Shown here piece after piece: positions 56,683 to 64,000 of a DNA stretch of 64,000 nt (its first letter is position 1; each line of letters opens with the position of its first letter). A program made the translations under genes and the position numbers. Origin of the DNA: G965213525 sp965213525 (GTDB taxonomy: Bacteria; Actinomycetota; Acidimicrobiia; Acidimicrobiales; Poriferisodalaceae); assembly GCA_965213525.1 (NCBI GenBank), contig OZ243889.1, positions 2,294,001 to 2,358,000 of the forward strand, in the 5' to 3' direction. Below the pieces are notes generated by a model that was not told the origin of the DNA, made no database searches, and worked only from the letters and a program-made list of their open reading frames with translations.

Positions 56683-59600
56683 TCAGAGGCGGATGCCCGC
56701 CCGATCGTCTTCGTCGGTGCCCCGCTCAGGCCGGGAGATGTCGATGCCGAGCGCCATGTCGATGCGGTCGACCTCGTCGTCGATGCCCTGCATGTCGACC
56801 TCGGAGCCGTCGTCTGCGAGCACCTCGACGTTGAGGCACAACGACTGCATCTCCTTGATGAGCACCTTGAAGCTCTCGGGGATGCCGGGCTCGGGGATGT
56901 TCTCGCCCTTGACGATGGCCTCGTAGACCTTGACCCGGCCGAGGACGTCGTCGGACTTGATGGTGAGCAGCTCCTGCAGGCAGTACGCCGCCCCGTAGGC
57001 CTCGAGGGCCCACACCTCCATCTCACCGAAGCGCTGACCGCCGAACTGGGCCTTACCGCCGAGGGGCTGCTGGGTGATCATGGAGTACGGACCCGTCGAA
57101 CGAGCGTGGATCTTGTCGTCGACGAGGTGAGCGAGCTTCAGGATGTACTTGTACCCCACGGTGATCGGCTGGTCGTACGCCTCGCCCGTGCGGCCGTTGT
57201 ACAACGTGGTCTTGCCGTCGGGCTGGATGAGGCGCTCGCCGTCGGCGGTCTCGGGCTCGAGGTTGGTGAGGATGTCCTTGATCGTCGAGTGCGTGCCCGC
57301 CAGCTCCTTCTCGTCCCACTTGGCCCCGTCGAACACCGGGGTGGCGATGAAGGTGGCGGGCTCGGTGCGCGGCCGGGTCTTGCGCTCGGTGCCTCGCAAC
57401 GGCGTCTCGCCCACGTTGCCGTCGGCGGTCTCCCAACCCCATCGGGCGGCGTAGCCGAGGTGAGCCTCGAGCACCTGCCCGACGTTCATCCGCGACGGCA
57501 CGCCGAGGGGCGACAAGATGATGTCGACCGGGGTGCCATCGGCGAGGTACGGCATGTCCTCCTGGGGCAGGATGCGCGAGATGACGCCCTTGTTGCCGTG
57601 GCGTCCGGCGAGCTTGTCGCCCACCGAGATCTTGCGCTTCTGGGCCACGTAGACCCGCACGAGCTCGTTGACCCCGGGCGGCAGCTCGTGGCCCTCGTCG
57701 CGGCTGAACATCCGCATGTCGATGACGGTGCCCGCCTCGCCGTGGGGCACCTTCAGCGAGGTGTCGCGCACCTCACGGGCCTTCTCGCCGAAGATCGCCC
57801 GCAACAGGCGCTCCTCGGGGGTGAGCTCGGTCTCGCCCTTGGGCGTGACCTTGCCGACCAGCACGTCGCCGGGGGCCACCTCGGCGCCGATGCGGATGAT
57901 CCCGCGCTCGTCGAGGTCGGCGAGGATGTCGTCGGAGAGGTTGGGGATGTCCCGGGTGATCTCCTCGGGGCCGAGCTTGGTGTCACGAGCGTCGATCTCG
58001 TACTCGTGGATGTGGATCGACGTGAGCACGTCGTCACGGACCAGGCGCTCGGAGAGGATGATCGCGTCCTCGAAGTTGTACCCCTCCCACACCATGTACG
58101 CCACGAGGAGGTTCTTGCCGAGGGCCAGCTCGCCCTGGTCGGTGGAGGGCCCGTCGGCCATCACCTGACCGGCGGTGACCGGGTCGCCGGCACGCACCAG
58201 CGGGCGGTGGTTGATGCAGGTGTCCTGGTTGGACCGGCGGAACTTGGACAGGCGGTGGGTGGTGCGCCCTCGCCCGGCGTAGTCGACGACGATCGAACGC
58301 CCGGTGACGTCGACGACGGTGCCGTCGTCGTCGGCCAGCACCACATCGGCCGCGTCGCGCGCCGCCCGCTTCTCGATGCCGGTGCCGATGTAGGGGGCCT
58401 CGGGGCGGACCAGGGGCACGGCCTGGCGCTGCATGTTCGCGCCCATGAGCGCCCGGTTGGCGTCGTCGTGCTCGAGGAAGGGGATGAGTGCGGTCGCGAC
58501 CGACACGATCTGCTTGGGCGAGACGTCCATGAGCTGCACCTCGGCCGGGGGCACGTAGCCCACCTCGGTGGTGGAGGCGAAGTAGGTGTCTCGCTCCATC
58601 TGCAGCTGCAGGTCGCCGAGCGTGGCCGCCTGCGGGCTCTTGCGTACGAGCACCCGGTCGTTGCGGAACGAGCCGTCGGCGTCGAGGGGGGCGTTCGCCT
58701 GGGCGACGACGTACTCCTCCTCCTCGTCGGCGGTCAGGTACTCGATGTCGTCGGTGACCCGGCCGTCGACGACCTTGCGATATGGCGATTCGAGGAAGCC
58801 GAACTCGTTGACCTGCGCGTAGGTGGCCAGGGCGCCGATCAGCCCGATGTTGGGACCCTCGGGGGTCTCGATCGGGCACATGCGCCCGTAGTGCGAGAAG
58901 TGCACGTCTCGGACCTCGAAGCCGGCGCGCTCGCGCGACAGCCCGCCCGGACCGAGCGCCGACAGGCGGCGGCGGTGGGTGAGGCCCGACAGCGGGTTCA
59001 CCTGGTCCATGAACTGCGAGAGCTGCGAGGTGCCGAAGAACTCCTTGATCGCCGCCACCACGGGGCGGATGTTGATCAGGGTCTGTGGGGTAATGGCTTC
59101 GACGTCCTGGGTGGTCATGCGCTCTCGCACGACCCGCTCCATGCGGGACAGGCCGATGCGCACCTGGTTCTGGATCAGCTCACCCACCGACCGGATGCGG
59201 CGGTTGGCGAAGTGGTCCTGGTCGTCCAGGCGGTACCCGGGCTCGGTCTTGGCCAGGTGCAGCAGGTAGGTGCAGGCGGCCAGGACCTCGCAACGGGCCA
59301 GGACGGGCTGGTCGGGGTCGGGGCGATCGAGGTCGAGGCCGAACAGCTCGGAGATCTTCTCGACCTCGGGACCGAGCTTGCGGTTCAACTTGTAGCGCCC
59401 GACCCGGCTGAGGCTGTAGCGGCGATCCTCGAAGAAGGCGTTCTGGAAGTAGCTGGCGGCAGCCTCAGGGGTGGGCGGTTCGCCCGGGCGGGCGCGCTTG
59501 TAGATCTCGATCAGCGACTCCTCCTCGGTGGGAGCGACGTGCTGATCCTTCTCCCACTGGCCCTCGAGGAAGTCGAAGTGGCGGACGAAGGCCTCGAGGA

Positions 59601-60252
59601 ACCCAGGGTGGCTCTGCTCGTCGAAGCCGAGGGCCCGCAACAGGGTGAACAGCGACAGCCGCCGCTTGCGCGCCACCCGTGCGCCGGCGGTGACGTCCTT
59701 GCCGGGCTTCTGCTCGACGTCGAACTCGATCCACTCGCCGCGGTAGGGATGGATGGTGCCGGTCACCAGCTGGTGCTTGGACAGGTTGCGCAGGCGGAAC
59801 CGCTCGCCGGGCTGGAAGATGACCCCAGGCGAGCGGACCAGCTGGGACACCACGACGCGTTCGGTGCCGTTGATGATGAACGTGCCCTTGTCGGTCATCA
59901 TGGGGAAGTCCCCCATGAACACCGTCTGCTCCTTGATCTCGCCCGTGTTGGAGTTCATGAAGCGGGCCCGCACGAAGATGGGCGCAGAGAAGGTCATGTC
60001 CTTCTCCTTGCACTCCTCGACCGAGAACTTCGGCGGGGGCCGCAGATCCTCGTCGTCGGGGTCGAACTCCAGTTCGAGCTGCAACGCGCCGGTGAAGTCC
60101 TTGATGGGACTGATGTCGGCGAAGGCCTCGGCGAGGCCCTTCAGGACGAAGCGCTCGAAGCTCCCCCGCTGGATGGCGATGAGATCGGGAAGCTCGAGGG
60201 ATTCGTCCAGGTTGCCGAAGCTGAACCGGTCACGGGCGGCACGAGTCGACAA
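56683..60252 (-). CDS. rpoB: RNA polymerase beta subunit
   Basis: The 1189-residue subunit begins STRAARDRFSFGNLDESLELPDLIAIQ. TTG at 60252 is chosen as GGGAG lies 6 bases before it; GTG at 60303 lacks such a site. The rifampicin pocket reads GTSQLSQFMDQVNPLSGLTH then RRRLSALGPGGLSRERAGFE: Asp, His and Ser at the main resistance positions are wild type, but the second residue after MDQ is Val-Asn rather than Asn-Asn. The C-terminal clamp part MEVWALEAYGAAYCLQELLTIKSDDVLGRVK is standard. Confidence 0.98.
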   Translation of the reverse strand: MSTRAARDRFSFGNLDESLELPDLIAIQRGSFERFVLKGLAEAFADISPIKDFTGALQLELEFDPDDEDLRPPPKFSVEECKEKDMTFSAPIFVRARFMNSNTGEIKEQTVFMGDFPMMTDKGTFIINGTERVVVSQLVRSPGVIFQPGERFRLRNLSKHQLVTGTIHPYRGEWIEFDVEQKPGKDVTAGARVARKRRLSLFTLLRALGFDEQSHPGFLEAFVRHFDFLEGQWEKDQHVAPTEEESLIEIYKRARPGEPPTPEAAASYFQNAFFEDRRYSLSRVGRYKLNRKLGPEVEKISELFGLDLDRPDPDQPVLARCEVLAACTYLLHLAKTEPGYRLDDQDHFANRRIRSVGELIQNQVRIGLSRMERVVRERMTTQDVEAITPQTLINIRPVVAAIKEFFGTSQLSQFMDQVNPLSGLTHRRRLSALGPGGLSRERAGFEVRDVHFSHYGRMCPIETPEGPNIGLIGALATYAQVNEFGFLESPYRKVVDGRVTDDIEYLTADEEEEYVVAQANAPLDADGSFRNDRVLVRKSPQAATLGDLQLQMERDTYFASTTEVGYVPPAEVQLMDVSPKQIVSVATALIPFLEHDDANRALMGANMQRQAVPLVRPEAPYIGTGIEKRAARDAADVVLADDDGTVVDVTGRSIVVDYAGRGRTTHRLSKFRRSNQDTCINHRPLVRAGDPVTAGQVMADGPSTDQGELALGKNLLVAYMVWEGYNFEDAIILSERLVRDDVLTSIHIHEYEIDARDTKLGPEEITRDIPNLSDDILADLDERGIIRIGAEVAPGDVLVGKVTPKGETELTPEERLLRAIFGEKAREVRDTSLKVPHGEAGTVIDMRMFSRDEGHELPPGVNELVRVYVAQKRKISVGDKLAGRHGNKGVISRILPQEDMPYLADGTPVDIILSPLGVPSRMNVGQVLEAHLGYAARWGWETADGNVGETPLRGTERKTRPRTEPATFIATPVFDGAKWDEKELAGTHSTIKDILTNLEPETADGERLIQPDGKTTLYNGRTGEAYDQPITVGYKYILKLAHLVDDKIHARSTGPYSMITQQPLGGKAQFGGQRFGEMEVWALEAYGAAYCLQELLTIKSDDVLGRVKVYEAIVKGENIPEPGIPESFKVLIKEMQSLCLNVEVLADDGSEVDMQGIDDEVDRIDMALGIDISRPERGTDEDDRAGIRL

Positions 60253-60420
60253 GGCGCACTCCCGGTGCTGGGGGAAACGGGAGTCGAGGGCGCGCAGATC
60301 CACGTCGCCGAGACGACGGTGGAGGGAGGGCGCAACACGACACCACGACAGTACCCGACGGCCTGCCCTAGCACAACCCGCTCGCGCTTGACACGCCCCG
60401 GCGGGCCGGGCGCCGTGGTG

Positions 60421-60449
60421 ATGGTAAGGGAAACCAGCGGATGGGTCAA
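60421..60449 (-). promoter_or_regulatory. rpoBC promoter
   Basis: Minus strand TTGACC (60444-60449), 17-base spacer, TACCAT (60421-60426). It is the best -35/-10 pair in the window. The leader to the rpoB TTG is about 160 bases, so rpoBC can be made apart from rplJL. Confidence 0.7.
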
Positions 60450-60487
60450 GGGTCACCCGCAGCCGACCGACGGGCCGGGCGTGCGCG

Positions 60488-60979
60488 TCACCCTGTGGCG
60501 ACGAGCTCCGGGGGGGTCGATCCTGCCGGCGTCGTCGCGGCGGCGGTACCGATCAGCCGTCGGCAGTCGAGGAGCACCACGGGCACGTCGCCCCGGTGGA
60601 CCATCCCGACCACCCCCTCATCGCCGGCGTCGCGAGCCCAGGGCGCCGGCTCGCACGAGGCGATATCGATGGTCGCCACCTCGGCGACGTCATCGACGAG
60701 CAGGCCCACATCGCAGATCTCCTCGCGCAGCACCAGCACGGTGCTCGCGTCGCTGGCGGCTGCGGGGGGCAGGCCGAGACCGCTGCGCACGTCGAAGATC
60801 GACAGGAGGCGCCCGCGGACATCTGCGAGTCCCCGGACGTGCGGGGAGGTGCCGGGAGCCGCCCGCACGTCGAGCTCCCTGATGATGCTCTCGACCTCTC
60901 GCACCGGCACCGCACACGTCTGAGCGGCGACGCCGAACACGACGGCGTGCATCGGGTCCCCGCCCGTGACGTGATGCAT
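60488..60979 (-). CDS. Single-domain CheW-like protein
   Basis: The 163-residue protein is a CheW fold: VVFGVAAQTCAVPVREVESIIRE, APGTSPHVRGLADVRGRLLSIFDVRSGLG, VLVLREEICDVGLLVDDVAEVATID and GMVHRGDVPVVLLDCRRLI. CheW links chemoreceptors to CheA, but no other chemotaxis gene is in the window, so a different scaffold role is possible. ATG at 60979 follows GGGGAG by 9 bases; ATG at 60952 is the alternative. It lies between rplL and rpoB, normally adjacent genes. Confidence 0.82.
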   Translation of the reverse strand: MHHVTGGDPMHAVVFGVAAQTCAVPVREVESIIRELDVRAAPGTSPHVRGLADVRGRLLSIFDVRSGLGLPPAAASDASTVLVLREEICDVGLLVDDVAEVATIDIASCEPAPWARDAGDEGVVGMVHRGDVPVVLLDCRRLIGTAAATTPAGSTPPELVATG

Positions 60980-61064
60980 CGACTGCTGCTCCCCGGATCG
61001 ATCCGTGCGCTCCGCCGGCGGGCGTGTGCGCTGCCCTGTCCGTCGACAGCTCGGGCCACCGGTC

Positions 61065-61091
61065 AAACCCCTCGGCGACACGAACCGAGGG
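61065..61091 (-). terminator. rplJL terminator
   Basis: On the minus strand CCCTCGG, 9-base loop, CCGAGGG, then GTTTG, 12 bases after the rplL stop. The short T-run makes this the most classical terminator in the window. Confidence 0.6.
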
Positions 61092-61102
61092 CGCCGGGGC
61101 GA

Positions 61103-61483
61103 CTACTTGAGCTCGACGGTGGCGCCGGCGCCCTCGAGGGCCTCCTTGGCCTTGTCGGCCTCGTCCTTGGCCACGCCTTCGAGCACGGCCTTGGGAGCCC
61201 CCTCGACGAGGTCCTTGGCCTCCTTCAGGCCGAGGTTGGTGAGGCCGCGCACCTCCTTGATGACCTGGATCTTCTTGTCGCCGATGCCGGTCAGCACGAC
61301 GTCGAACTCGTCCTTCTCCTCCTCGGCGGCGGCCTCGGCGCCACCGCCGACCGCGGCCACTCCCGCCATCGCCACGGGGGCGGCTGCGGTCACACCAAAG
61401 CGCTCCTCGAAGTCATCGAGCAGCTCCTTCAGCTCGAGCACGGTCATGTTGCCGATGGCTTCGAGGATCTCGTCCTTGGTCAT
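61103..61483 (-). CDS. rplL: 50S ribosomal protein L7/L12
   Basis: The 126-residue stalk protein has an N-terminal dimerisation helix (DEILEAIGNMTVLELKELLDDFEERFGV), an Ala/Gly hinge and the C-terminal domain KDEFDVVLTGIGDKKIQVIKEVRGLTNLGLKEAKDLVEGAPKAV-type factor-binding surface. ATG at 61483, 114 bases after rplJ. Confidence 0.98.
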   Translation of the reverse strand: MTKDEILEAIGNMTVLELKELLDDFEERFGVTAAAPVAMAGVAAVGGGAEAAAEEEKDEFDVVLTGIGDKKIQVIKEVRGLTNLGLKEAKDLVEGAPKAVLEGVAKDEADKAKEALEGAGATVELK

Positions 61484-61597
61484 GTCGTTCGTTCCTCTCG
61501 TGGGGTGGTGGTGCCGTCGACCAGCGGCGGCAGATGGGCCGACGCCGACCGTGGACGGCCGACGACGGGGCTGGGCGCAGCCGCGCGGCTCAGACGC

Positions 61598-62137
61598 TCA
61601 GGCCGCCTGAGCCGGTTCGCGCTCTGCGATCAGGGCGCTGACGCCGTAGGCGAACTTCGCCACCGTCGCGTTCAACAGGCTGGCCACACGCTGGGACGGC
61701 GCCTGCAGCCCGCCGGCGAGACGAGCGAGCAGCTCCTCGCGCGACGGCAGCTCGGCCAGGGCGTCGACCTGGTCGGCATCGATGACGGTGCCGGAGAGCA
61801 CCGCACCCTTGATCACCAGGTTCGGGTTCGCCCGTGCGAAGTCGCGGAGGGCCTTGGCGACCTTGGCGACGTCGTCACCGACGAAGGCGAGCGCGGTGGG
61901 CCCGCTGAGGAGCGGCTCGAGGTCACCCAGCTCGAGCTCTCGGGCCGCCAGACGGACGAGGGTGTTCTTGTAGACGGCGTACGTCCCGCCGGCCGCTCGC
62001 AGCTCGCTGCGCAGCGACTGCATGGCCTTCACGTCGAGGCCCCGGTACTCGGTGACGATGGTCGACGTGGCGTCGGACAGGCGCGCTCGCACCTCGTCGA
62101 CCACTGCGACCTTCTCGGGTCGGGGGGATCGCTCCAT
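61598..62137 (-). CDS. rplJ: 50S ribosomal protein L10
   Basis: The 179-residue stalk base has EKVAVVDEVRARLSDATSTIVTEYRGLDVKAMQSLRSELR and KNTLVRLAARE, with the C-terminal helix that holds L7/L12 dimers (ELLARLAGGLQAPSQRVASLLNATVAKFAYGVSAL). ATG at 62137 follows GAGGAGG. L10 often represses its own mRNA through the leader. Confidence 0.97.
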   Translation of the reverse strand: MERSPRPEKVAVVDEVRARLSDATSTIVTEYRGLDVKAMQSLRSELRAAGGTYAVYKNTLVRLAARELELGDLEPLLSGPTALAFVGDDVAKVAKALRDFARANPNLVIKGAVLSGTVIDADQVDALAELPSREELLARLAGGLQAPSQRVASLLNATVAKFAYGVSALIAEREPAQAA

Positions 62138-62363
62138 GGGTGCACCTCCTCGCGGTGGGGGACGCGTCACCGAGCGGCGAACGCACCCCGCCGGAGCGGA
62201 GCCCGTGGTTCGCCTCGTCCGGCGGGCCGGCGGCCCATTCGTGCCCGAGGGCACCGGATGTCTTCGGCACGACGTGTCGTCGTCGGTCACAGCGCAGGGA
62301 GCGCCCCACGCTGCGAGATCTGTAGGTCGATGGAGACCGCCCAGGGCGGACCGATCGAGGATA
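62138..62363 (-). promoter_or_regulatory. rplJ leader with a possible -10 box
   Basis: TATCCT (62358-62363, minus strand) is a likely -10 box without a clear -35. The following 215 bases hold several GC-rich hairpins (for example GTGCCCTCGGGCAC) and would serve as an L10-binding leader, as known in many bacteria. I could not fix the L10 kink-turn by eye. No gene is seen in this gap. Confidence 0.45.
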
Positions 62364-62393
62364 GCGCAAACGCGCGCTACCGGACCGGCGGGC

Positions 62394-63086
62394 TCAGTCG
62401 ATGACCTTGGAGCCGTCGAGGCGCACGCCAGGGCCCATCGTGGACGACACCGCCAGCTTCCGCACGTAGCGACCCTTCGCTGAGGCGGGCTTGACCCGCG
62501 CCAGCTCGTCGACCACGGCCTGGAAGTTGCGCTCGAGGTCGTCGACCTCGAAGCTCGCCTTGCCGATCCCGACGTGGACGTTGCCGTAGCGGTCGGTGCG
62601 GTACTCGACCTTGCCGCCCTTGAACTCCTCGACGGCCCGGGCGACGTCGGTGGTGACCGTGCCGGTCTTGGGGTTGGGCATGAGCCCACGCGGGCCCAGC
62701 ACCCGGCCGAGCTTGCCCACCCGGGGCATCATCTGAGGTGTGGCGATGGCCACGTCGAAGTCGAGCATGCCCCCCTCGACCTGTGACAGCAGCTCGTCGG
62801 CACCGACGTGGTCGGCACCGGCCTCGGTGGCCGCCGCGGCCTCGTCGCCGTCGGCGAACACCGCCACCCGCACGGCCTTGCCCGTCCCGGCCGGCAGCGC
62901 CACCGTGCCTCGGACCATCTGGTCGGCCTTGCGGGGGTCGATCCCGAGCTTGAACACCACGTCGACGGACTCGTCGAAGCTGGCCGACGCCAGGCTCTTG
63001 ACCAGCTCGAGGCCCTGGCGCGGCTCGTGCAGCTGCTCGCGGTCGTAGCGACGTGAGGCGTCGCGGTGCTTCTTGCCTCTTGGCAT
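62394..63086 (-). CDS. rplA: 50S ribosomal protein L1
   Basis: The 230-residue protein has LVKSLASASFDESVDVVFKLGIDPRKADQMVRGTVALPAGTGK and MPRVGKLGRVLGPRGLMPNPKTGTVT, the L1 signature. L1 moves the E-site tRNA and represses the rplKA mRNA in E. coli. ATG at 63086, 96 bases after rplK. Confidence 0.97.
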   Translation of the reverse strand: MPRGKKHRDASRRYDREQLHEPRQGLELVKSLASASFDESVDVVFKLGIDPRKADQMVRGTVALPAGTGKAVRVAVFADGDEAAAATEAGADHVGADELLSQVEGGMLDFDVAIATPQMMPRVGKLGRVLGPRGLMPNPKTGTVTTDVARAVEEFKGGKVEYRTDRYGNVHVGIGKASFEVDDLERNFQAVVDELARVKPASAKGRYVRKLAVSSTMGPGVRLDGSKVID

Positions 63087-63182
63087 GTCGGTCTCCTCGC
63101 GTGGTCGTGCTCCCTCGGGGACCCGGTCGTCCGGGCGCCGGGGGCGAGGTCCTCCCCCGAGCTGGGCGTGTCCGCCCGGTGT

Positions 63183-63611
63183 TCAGCGCTCGACGGCGAT
63201 GCCCATCGAGCGGGCCGTGCCGGCGATCTGGGCCTTGGCCGCCTCGAGATCGTCGGCGTTGAGGTCGGGCATCTTGACCTTGGCGATCTCCGTGAGGGCA
63301 TCGTCGCCGATGGTCGCGACCGTGGCCGAGCCCGGGGTCTCGGACCCCTTGTCGATCGAGGCCGCCTCACGCAGCAGCACCGGTGTCGGTGGGGTCTTGG
63401 TGACGAACGTGAACGTCCGGTCCTCGAAGATCGTGATCTCGACCGGGACGATCGTGCCCCGCTGCGCCTCGGTGGCGGCGTTGTAGGCCTTGCAGAAGTC
63501 CATGATGGCCACGCCGTGCGGACCGAGCGCCGTGCCGACGGGCGGCGCCGGTGACGCCTGGCCGGCAGGGATCTGGATCTTGACGAGGGCGGCGACCTTC
63601 TTCTTCGCCAT
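63183..63611 (-). CDS. rplK: 50S ribosomal protein L11
   Basis: The 142-residue protein has KIQIPAGQASPAPPVGTALGPHGVAIMDFCKAYNAAT and TPPTPVLLREAASIDKGSETPG, the thiostrepton-binding and GTPase-centre protein. ATG at 63611, 85 bases after nusG. Confidence 0.98.
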   Translation of the reverse strand: MAKKKVAALVKIQIPAGQASPAPPVGTALGPHGVAIMDFCKAYNAATEAQRGTIVPVEITIFEDRTFTFVTKTPPTPVLLREAASIDKGSETPGSATVATIGDDALTEIAKVKMPDLNADDLEAAKAQIAGTARSMGIAVER

Positions 63612-63696
63612 GGCAGGCTCCGATCAGGGGGCGGGGGTTGGGGCGGGTGGCGGTCGCACCGGGCCGACAAGGCTCACCGGCGGCGTGGCGCTCTGG

Positions 63697-64000
63697 TCAG
63701 AGCTTGGCGACCTGGCCGAAGTCGAGCTCGACGGGGGTCTCACGTCCGAAGATGTTGACGAGGACCTTCAACTTGAGCTGATCCTCGTTGATGTCTTCGA
63801 CCGAGCCCTGGAAATCGGCGAAGGGACCCTCCCTCACCCGAACGACCTCGCCCATCTCGTACGCCTGACGGGGCTTGGTGCGCTTGGGTGCCTGCTCGGG
63901 GTCGCGATCGGTGCGCAAGAAGCGGTCGACGTCCTTGCGGCTGAGGGCAGACGGCTTGCCGCCCTGGCCGACGAAGCCGGTGACGCCGGGGGTGTTGCGG
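63697..64000 (-). CDS. nusG: C-terminal part of transcription factor NusG (partial)
   Basis: The visible 100 residues begin within RNTPGVTGFVGQGGKPSALS (the end of the NGN domain) and finish with the KOW domain GEVVRVREGPFADFQGSVEDINEDQLKLKVLVNIFGRETPVELDFGQVAKL. NusG binds polymerase and S10 or Rho. The start lies outside the window. nusG-rplK-rplA order is universal. Confidence 0.96.
   Translation of the reverse strand, partial: RNTPGVTGFVGQGGKPSALSRKDVDRFLRTDRDPEQAPKRTKPRQAYEMGEVVRVREGPFADFQGSVEDINEDQLKLKVLVNIFGRETPVELDFGQVAKL

Noticed and set aside
57106..60882. A 1258-codon plus-strand open frame opposite rpoB
   Set aside because: Antisense shadow of rpoB; composition is biased and no domain is recognisable.
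61484..61597. Attenuator between rplJ and rplL
   Set aside because: The gap has GC-rich partial repeats, but I could not find one clean stem good enough to report.

Overview
This is high-GC DNA (about 70 percent by eye), carried almost entirely by one long minus-strand housekeeping region. Gene order (nusG-rplK-rplA-rplJ-rplL-rpoB-rpoC-rpsL-rpsG-fusA-tuf-rpsJ, the S10/spc/alpha clusters, then truA-rplM-rpsI-glmM-glmS-tsaEB-rimI-tsaD-groESL and guaA) matches the actinobacterial layout known from mycobacteria. F420-type LLM oxidoreductase, zinc-type S14, frequent GTG starts, SSGR-like W-rich secreted repeats and odd ribosomal protein tails suggest a deep-branching actinobacterium, most likely class Acidimicrobiia. 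That placement is inference, not a computed result.

Layout. 1-9 kb is a mixed edge: the end of a probable ileS, a VapBC toxin-antitoxin pair, a thioesterase, a NatAB-type ABC exporter, guaA, an epoxide-hydrolase-type enzyme, a small Lys-tailed coiled-coil protein, an APC permease, and a coupled 50-residue protein plus Nudix hydrolase. 9-11.3 kb is groES-groEL under two tandem CIRCE operators. 11.3-16.1 kb holds a secreted trypsin-like protease with C-terminal repeats and the tRNA t6A operon tsaE-tsaB-rimI-tsaD. 16.1-18.6 kb is a plus-strand island (LLM oxidoreductase, secreted spondin/CHRD protein). 18.5-27 kb has a P1 peptidase, nnr, acpS, an aldo/keto reductase, a 1146-residue GlmS-like protein and glmM.

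27-43.7 kb is one compact ribosomal protein region (rpsI, rplM, truA, rplQ, rpoA, rpsD, rpsK, rpsM, rpmJ, adk, secY, rplO through rplC). Neither map nor infA is present at its usual place. 43.9-46.8 kb interrupts the S10 operon with a DrrAB-type ABC exporter and a MOSC protein. 47-64 kb carries rpsJ, tuf, fusA, rpsG, rpsL, a lipoprotein gene, rpoC, rpoB, a lone cheW-like gene, rplL, rplJ, rplA, rplK and the end of nusG.

The genes supply transcription, translation, protein folding, tRNA t6A modification and amino-sugar synthesis. Two initiation styles are visible. Ribosomal and chaperone genes have Shine-Dalgarno sites and leaders. About eleven other first genes have a TANNNT -10 box only 6-9 bases before the start codon and no Shine-Dalgarno site, which points to leaderless mRNAs. 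The most unusual observations are loss of all four cysteines of the second zinc site in RpoC, the oversized GlmS-like enzyme, acidic tails on L4, L22 and S3, and foreign genes inserted at three points of an otherwise very conserved cluster.
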